From Psychromonas sp. MB-3u-54 (lineage in GTDB: Bacteria; Pseudomonadota; Gammaproteobacteria; Enterobacterales; Psychromonadaceae): DNA of 60,322 bases. Shown one piece after another: positions 56,407 through 60,322 of this stretch. Every line of letters begins with the position of its first letter. The stretch's first letter is position 1. Position numbers and translations under genes: made by a program. Below the pieces are notes generated by a model. That model was not told where the DNA came from. It saw nothing but the letters and a program-made list of their open reading frames with translations, and did no database searches. The stretch spans positions 1-60,322 of the forward strand of contig NZ_PJBP01000176.1 in assembly GCF_002836415.1 (NCBI RefSeq), given 5' to 3'.

Positions 56407-57282
56407 ATGTTAATTGATCTTCATTCACATACAAAAGCTTCCGATGGGCAGTTAACGCCTACAGAATTGGTTGTGCGGGCCGCAAATCGTCAAGTAAACA
56501 TATTAGCCATTACCGATCACGATACGGTTGACGGGTTAGCTGAAGCGCAGCAAACCATTATTGATAATAAACTTAAGCTCACGCTGATTAACGGTATTGA
56601 GATAACCAGCAACTGGTTAAATCATGAAATCCATGTGGTCGGTGTTAATATCGATCCGGCGCATTCGGGGTTAAGCTCTCTTATCAAACTGCAAAAAGAA
56701 AAACGTGAAGCGCGAGCTGTTGAAATGGGAGCTCGCTTAGCAAAAGCGAAAATACCCGATGTTTATGAAGGCGCAAAGGCCTTGGCGGGTGAGGGTGCCA
56801 TTACGCGGGCACATTTTGCGCGTCATTTAGTTGATATAGGTGTCGCACCGACCTTTCAAAAGGTATTTGATAAATATTTAAGCCGTGGAAATACCGGTTA
56901 TGTACCCCATGATTGGGTAGATTTGGAGTGCGCCATAAGGGCTATCCATCAAGCCGGCGGGCAGGCCATCTTAGCACACCCTAATGGCTACGGTTTATCC
57001 AACAAATGGATGCGTCGTTTATTGACTGAATTTAAGCAGCTTAACGGCGATGCAATGGAAGTGGCAATGGGGCAACAATCACCACAAATGCGTTTACAGC
57101 TTGCAATTTGGAGTAATGAGTATAAGTTGCTCGCTTCACAGGGCAGTGACTTCCATTTTGTTGGTCGTTGGCGGGATCTCGGTAAAGCGCTACATTTACC
57201 GGAGACAGCCAAACCCGTTTGGGCTGATTGGCCAAGTTATTTGTCAGCAACGTTAGTATCGAAAGAAGAAAAAATACAATGA
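56407..57282 (+). CDS. rnm: RNase AM (5'-3' exoribonuclease, PHP domain)
   Basis: The 291-residue protein is the former YciV (TrpH-like). The PHP metal motifs are IDLHSHTKASDGQLTP, ITDHDTVDGL, NGIEITSNWLNHEIHVVGVN and LAHPNGY, with a late SQGSDFHFVGRW. E. coli Rnm matures the 5' ends of 5S and other rRNAs and removes nucleotides from short RNAs. The open frame extends to 56374, but MLIDLHSH at 56407 is the conserved start. It overlaps yciO by 4 bases. Confidence 0.94.
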   Translation: MLIDLHSHTKASDGQLTPTELVVRAANRQVNILAITDHDTVDGLAEAQQTIIDNKLKLTLINGIEITSNWLNHEIHVVGVNIDPAHSGLSSLIKLQKEKREARAVEMGARLAKAKIPDVYEGAKALAGEGAITRAHFARHLVDIGVAPTFQKVFDKYLSRGNTGYVPHDWVDLECAIRAIHQAGGQAILAHPNGYGLSNKWMRRLLTEFKQLNGDAMEVAMGQQSPQMRLQLAIWSNEYKLLASQGSDFHFVGRWRDLGKALHLPETAKPVWADWPSYLSATLVSKEEKIQ

Positions 57283-57899
57283 GTCAATTTTTTTATGTAC
57301 ACCCTGAAAATCCCCAAGTTCGCATGATTAAGCAAGCTGTAGAGATATTGAAAAAGGGTGGAGTGATTATTTATCCAACGGATTCCGGTTATGCATTAGG
57401 TTGCACAATGGACAATAAACACGGTTTGGACAAAATATGTCAAATTCGGGATCTAAATAAAAAACATAACTTCACTTTGGTGTGCCGCGATCTATCGGAA
57501 ATAGCGACCTATGCACGAGTGGATAATCATGCCTTTCGTGCGCTTAAAAATAATACCCCGGGTGCCTATACTTTTATTTTCAAATCCACCAAAGATTTGC
57601 CTAAACGTTTAATGAATCCGACTAAACGCACTATCGGCATTCGCATTCCCGATAATGTTATTGCACTGGCATTATTGGCCGAGTTAGGTGAGCCTTTAAT
57701 GACCACAAGTTTGATTCTGCCTGGCAATACCAGTACTGAATTTGATCCTGAAGACATTAAAGACAAATTATCCAATCAGGTGGATTTAATTATGACCGGT
57801 GGTTATTTAGGCGAGTCGCCAACCACTGTTATTGATTTTTCCGATGATGATGTGGTTATTGCACGGATTGGCGCCGGGGATATAACACCCTTTCAATAA
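57279..57899 (+). CDS. yciO: YciO, Sua5/YrdC-family protein
   Basis: The 206-residue protein has the YrdC-like fold: GGVIIYPTDSGYALGCTMDNKHGLDKICQIRDLNKKHNFTLVCRDL (nucleotide and RNA-binding basic cleft) and TRTIGIRIP-like KRTIGIRIPDN. YciO is a paralogue of TsaC (threonylcarbamoyl-AMP synthase) and its own role is not well defined. It shares ATGA with the rnm stop; the upstream in-frame ATG at 57228 lies inside rnm and lacks conservation. Confidence 0.94.
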   Translation: MSQFFYVHPENPQVRMIKQAVEILKKGGVIIYPTDSGYALGCTMDNKHGLDKICQIRDLNKKHNFTLVCRDLSEIATYARVDNHAFRALKNNTPGAYTFIFKSTKDLPKRLMNPTKRTIGIRIPDNVIALALLAELGEPLMTTSLILPGNTSTEFDPEDIKDKLSNQVDLIMTGGYLGESPTTVIDFSDDDVVIARIGAGDITPFQ

Positions 57900-57906
57900 A
57901 ATTATT

Positions 57907-57958
57907 ATACCCAAATGATTGAAGATGCAGTAATTTGCATTTTCAGTCATTCGAGTAT
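57907..57958. repeat. Small inverted-repeat element after yciO
   Basis: ATACCCAAATGATTGAAG and the complement of TTCAGTCATTCGAGTAT form an imperfect stem of about 23 bp closed near GATGCAGTAATTTGCAT. The start ATACCCAAATGA resembles a common extragenic repeat of vibrios and relatives (from memory). A second small stem, TTGTTGC/GCAACAA (57971-57998), follows. The remaining 57999-58131 shows no gene. Confidence 0.65.
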
Positions 57959-58131
57959 GAACAAGCTGAATTGTTGCTTCGGAATTATTCGGCAACAACT
58001 GATTACAAAGTAAAAAAGTTTGCCGGCAGCGGGGAATTTTATTGTTTATTCGATAAAACGATCTGATAAACAATGAAATAAAAAAAACGCTACCGGTATT
58101 GGCATAATGAGAATTACCCAAGGAATATAAA

Positions 58132-59016
58132 ATGAGTGAAAAATTACAAAAAGTATTAGCACGAGCAGGTTTAGGATCGCGTCGTAAAATGGAAGTTGTT
58201 ATTCAGGAAGGTCGGGTCAGTGTCGACGGAAAAGTTGTCGGTTTAGGTGAGCGTGTTACCGACGTGCAGGTTATTCGTCTTGATGGGCATATCGTCAAGA
58301 ATCTAACCCCTGAAAATGCGATGTGTCGAATTCTTGCCTATAACAAACCTGAAGGTGAAATTTGTACCCGCAGTGATGAAGAAGGGCGGACAACGGTATT
58401 TGAACGCTTACCGAGCTTAAAAGGTGCCCGTTGGATTTCTATCGGACGCTTAGACATTAATACCTCGGGTTTACTGCTGTTTACCACCGACGGTGAATTT
58501 GCCAATAAAATGATGCATCCAAGCCAACAAATTGAGCGCGAGTATGCGGTCCGTATCTTTGGTGAGGTGACCGAGGCGATACTCAATCGCTTGCGTATGG
58601 GCGTTCAATTAGAGGACGGTGAAGCGAAATTTTTAGACATTCAAGAATCTGGTGGTGAGGGAATTAACCGTTGGTTCCATGTTGTTCTAACCGAAGGTCG
58701 TACACGTGAAGTGCGCCGTTTATGGGAAAGTCAGGGGCTGCAGGTTAGTCGTTTAATGCGGGTACGTTACGGTAATATCACCTTAAATAAGCAATTACCG
58801 CAGGGTGGTTGGCATGAACTTAATCTTAAGGAAGTTAACTACTTACGTAAATTAGTTGATATGCCTAAAGAGACTGAATCAAAAGTTAAGGTCGATGTGG
58901 CTAAAGAGTCTAAATTTACAAATCCGCAGGCACGTATTCGTCGAGCGGTAAAAAAACATGCTCAGCACCGTAAAGCAGGTGAACGCCGTCGTACTAAGAC
59001 CCGTACGCGCAGCTAA
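58132..59016 (+). CDS. rluB: 23S rRNA pseudouridine(2605) synthase
   Basis: The 294-residue RsuA-family enzyme has an N-terminal S4 RNA-binding domain ([33 protein letters not shown]). The catalytic motif is [17 protein letters not shown] (Asp in RLD), with the later [14 protein letters not shown] basic Arg/Lys-rich C-terminal tail ([27 protein letters not shown]) is typical of RluB. Length matches E. coli RluB (291). Gene order rnm-yciO-rluB next to trp is the same as in enterobacteria. Confidence 0.95.
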   Translation: MSEKLQKVLARAGLGSRRKMEVVIQEGRVSVDGKVVGLGERVTDVQVIRLDGHIVKNLTPENAMCRILAYNKPEGEICTRSDEEGRTTVFERLPSLKGARWISIGRLDINTSGLLLFTTDGEFANKMMHPSQQIEREYAVRIFGEVTEAILNRLRMGVQLEDGEAKFLDIQESGGEGINRWFHVVLTEGRTREVRRLWESQGLQVSRLMRVRYGNITLNKQLPQGGWHELNLKEVNYLRKLVDMPKETESKVKVDVAKESKFTNPQARIRRAVKKHAQHRKAGERRRTKTRTRS

Positions 59017-59040
59017 TTCTGCACGCAAAACTATTTTAAA

Positions 59041-59070
59041 AAAAGCAGACCTAGGTCTGCTTTTTTTTTG
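59041..59070 (+). terminator. Terminator after rluB
   Basis: AGCAGACCTAGGTCTGCT is a perfect palindrome followed by nine T residues and preceded by A residues. Confidence 0.93.
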
Positions 59071-59182
59071 TTTTTAATAAAAGCTAATTTTTGCTAAATT
59101 AGGTTTTTATCTTTAATTATTAATGCTAAATTGTTGTTATTGCCCGTAATTATATTAACCCATTGTATTATTTAGGAATCCT

Positions 59183-60010
59183 ATGATTAAAAAATGTTTA
59201 TTTCCCGCAGCCGGTTACGGCACCCGTTTTTTACCGGCCACCAAGTCAATGCCGAAAGAAATGATGCCTATTGTTAATAAACCGCTGATTGAGTTTGGTG
59301 TTGATGAAGCCCTGGAAGCCGGCATGAAAACTATGAGTATCGTTACCGGGCGTGGTAAGCATTCATTAATGGATCATTTTGATCTCAATTATGAATTAGA
59401 GAATGAGATTTCCGGCACGCCTAAAGAAGAAAAATTAAAAGATATTCGATTAATCATGGATCAGGCAAATTTTACTTATATCCGTCAACGCGAAATGAAA
59501 GGCCTGGGTCATGCTATTTTAGTCGGTAAAGAGTTGATTGGTGATGAACCTTTTGCTGTCGTGCTTGCGGATGATCTGTGCATCAATGAAGGCAATGGTG
59601 TTTTAAAGCAGATGGTGGATTTGTATAAACAATTCCGTTGTTCAATCGTTGCCGTTGAAGAAGTGCCTGACGATCAAATACACAAATATGGCGTGATCAA
59701 AGGGGAGATGATCAAAGATGATATCTACCGTGTTGATGATATGGTCGAAAAACCTGCGCCCGGCACAGCACCGAGTAATTTGGCTATTATTGGCCGTTAT
59801 ATACTAACGCCTGATATTTTTGATATTATTGAGGAGACAACTCCCGGTAAAGGTGGCGAAATACAAATTACCGATGCCTTACTGACACAAGCTAAAAGGG
59901 GCTGTGTTCTGGCTTATAAATTTAAAGGCAAGCGTTTTGATTGCGGCAGTGTACCGGGATATATTGAAGCAACGAACTATGTTTATGAAAATATGTACGA
60001 AGATAAATAA
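59183..60010 (+). CDS. galU: UTP-glucose-1-phosphate uridylyltransferase
   Basis: The 275-residue enzyme makes UDP-glucose for LPS, capsule and osmoprotectant synthesis. Seen: CLFPAAGYGTRFLPATKSMPKEMMPIVNKPLIEFGVDEALEAG (nucleotide-binding loop), KGLGHAILVGKELIGDEPFAVVLADDL, VEKPAPGTAPSNLAIIGRYIL and KFKGKRFDCGSVPGYIEATNYV. It is shorter than E. coli GalU (302), but both ends look complete and many GalU proteins have about this length. Confidence 0.96.
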   Translation: MIKKCLFPAAGYGTRFLPATKSMPKEMMPIVNKPLIEFGVDEALEAGMKTMSIVTGRGKHSLMDHFDLNYELENEISGTPKEEKLKDIRLIMDQANFTYIRQREMKGLGHAILVGKELIGDEPFAVVLADDLCINEGNGVLKQMVDLYKQFRCSIVAVEEVPDDQIHKYGVIKGEMIKDDIYRVDDMVEKPAPGTAPSNLAIIGRYILTPDIFDIIEETTPGKGGEIQITDALLTQAKRGCVLAYKFKGKRFDCGSVPGYIEATNYVYENMYEDK

Positions 60011-60042
60011 CGCCTTCAATTACAAATAGACTAAGCGTTAAA

Positions 60043-60072
60043 AACCGCAAAGAGGCACGCCCCTTTGCGGTT
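60043..60072 (+). terminator. Possible terminator after galU
   Basis: AACCGCAAAGAGGC pairs with GCCCCTTTGCGGTT (one mismatch) across a short loop, 33 bp past the stop codon. There is no T-run, so strength is uncertain. Confidence 0.55.
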
Positions 60073-60169
60073 GAACTACTCCCCGTTGATCTTTGCAGAG
60101 ATTTTTTTCTTTAATAATGATCAACTCATTGTTATCGGATTCATATTAAGATTTTACAAAAAGGGCCGT

Positions 60170-60322
60170 TGATTAATAGCTGAACAGGCAGTTTCTATCC
60201 ATCGGGCGAAGTACTCCCTCTAAGTCTTGCGAGCAGAAGCGAGTAAATTTAGGTGGTGGTGTAAGCCCATGCAACATAGTTGCATATATTTATTGATATT
60301 CTACATAATTCGTAGGATTTTG
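60170..60322. other. Unexplained structured stretch at the right edge
   Basis: No ORF is visible in 60073-60322. Within it, CTAAGTCTTGC and GCGAGTAAATTTAG can pair around GAGCAGAA (about 60220-60252). A separate hairpin ATGCAAC-ATA-GTTGCAT lies at about 60269-60285. The stretch may be the start of a structured RNA, a mobile element or a long 5' leader cut by the window end. Confidence 0.3.

Noticed and set aside
59183-60010. Truncated galU
   Set aside because: It is shorter than the E. coli protein, but both termini are complete and the length is normal for many GalU proteins.

Overview
The window looks like a chromosomal segment of a marine, probably cold-adapted gammaproteobacterium. The gene content and several gene orders (lptD-surA-pdxA-rsmA-apaH; trpL-trpEGDCFBA beside rnm-yciO-rluB) fit the Psychromonas/Alteromonadales part of the class. 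The genus is an inference from memory of such genomes and was not tested. Base composition is moderately AT-rich throughout, and nearly all genes are intact chromosomal housekeeping or metabolic genes.

Layout. 1-452: trailer end of a type I-E-like CRISPR array; the cas genes and leader are not in the window. 783-5298: an AsmA-family protein, a small exported DUF2780-like protein and an endonuclease/exonuclease/phosphatase-family protein whose 3' end is duplicated just downstream. 5668-16161: an assimilatory nitrate cluster. Minus-strand cobA-nirB-nirD-nitrate transporter-PP2C/kinase fusion is divergent from plus-strand nasA, and each side has a sequence matching a sigma-54 promoter. 16487-18063: purU and an exported MsrA. 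18158-24889: histidine utilisation genes hutC, hutI, hutG, hutU and hutH with HutC-like operators. 25141-31716: an M32 carboxypeptidase, an AcuI/YhdH-type reductase, a LysR regulator, DegQ and CbpA/CbpM. 32073-34550: a ClpC-like double-AAA unfoldase. 34629-38745: YceI with cytochrome b561, a GST, a DUF2333 protein and folA. 38747-45091: apaH, rsmA, pdxA, surA and lptD. 45323-47892: djlA and dapD. 47958-55941: yciI, yciB and the whole trp operon with a leader peptide (trpL) and attenuator that are readable base by base. 56407-60010: rnm, yciO, rluB and galU.

How the parts work together. The nitrate cluster provides uptake (NarK/NasA-type porter), nitrate reduction (NasA), nitrite reduction to ammonium (NirBD) and the siroheme precursor (CobA). 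The phosphatase/kinase at its end is a possible signalling component. The hut genes convert histidine to glutamate by the formimidoylglutamase route and are probably repressed by HutC. The trp operon is controlled by ribosome-mediated attenuation at tandem Trp codons. CbpA, CbpM, DegQ and the ClpC-like protein form a neighbourhood of protein quality-control genes.

The non-coding sequence is rich in repeats. There is a family of short inverted-repeat elements (three copies of exactly 161 bp, one 226-bp chimera and one 115-bp derivative) in intergenic spacers, two of them inside apparent operons. There is an array of eight 43-bp repeats between trpL and rnm, a degenerate short-period repeat block between hutC and hutI, a G14 tract upstream of the LysR gene, and several near-perfect hairpins. 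I found no tRNA, rRNA, prophage or complete insertion sequence. No clear new multi-gene system is visible; the most unusual items are the ClpC-like/CbpAM neighbourhood, the phosphatase/kinase fusion in the nitrate cluster, the 161-bp element family and the 43-bp array.
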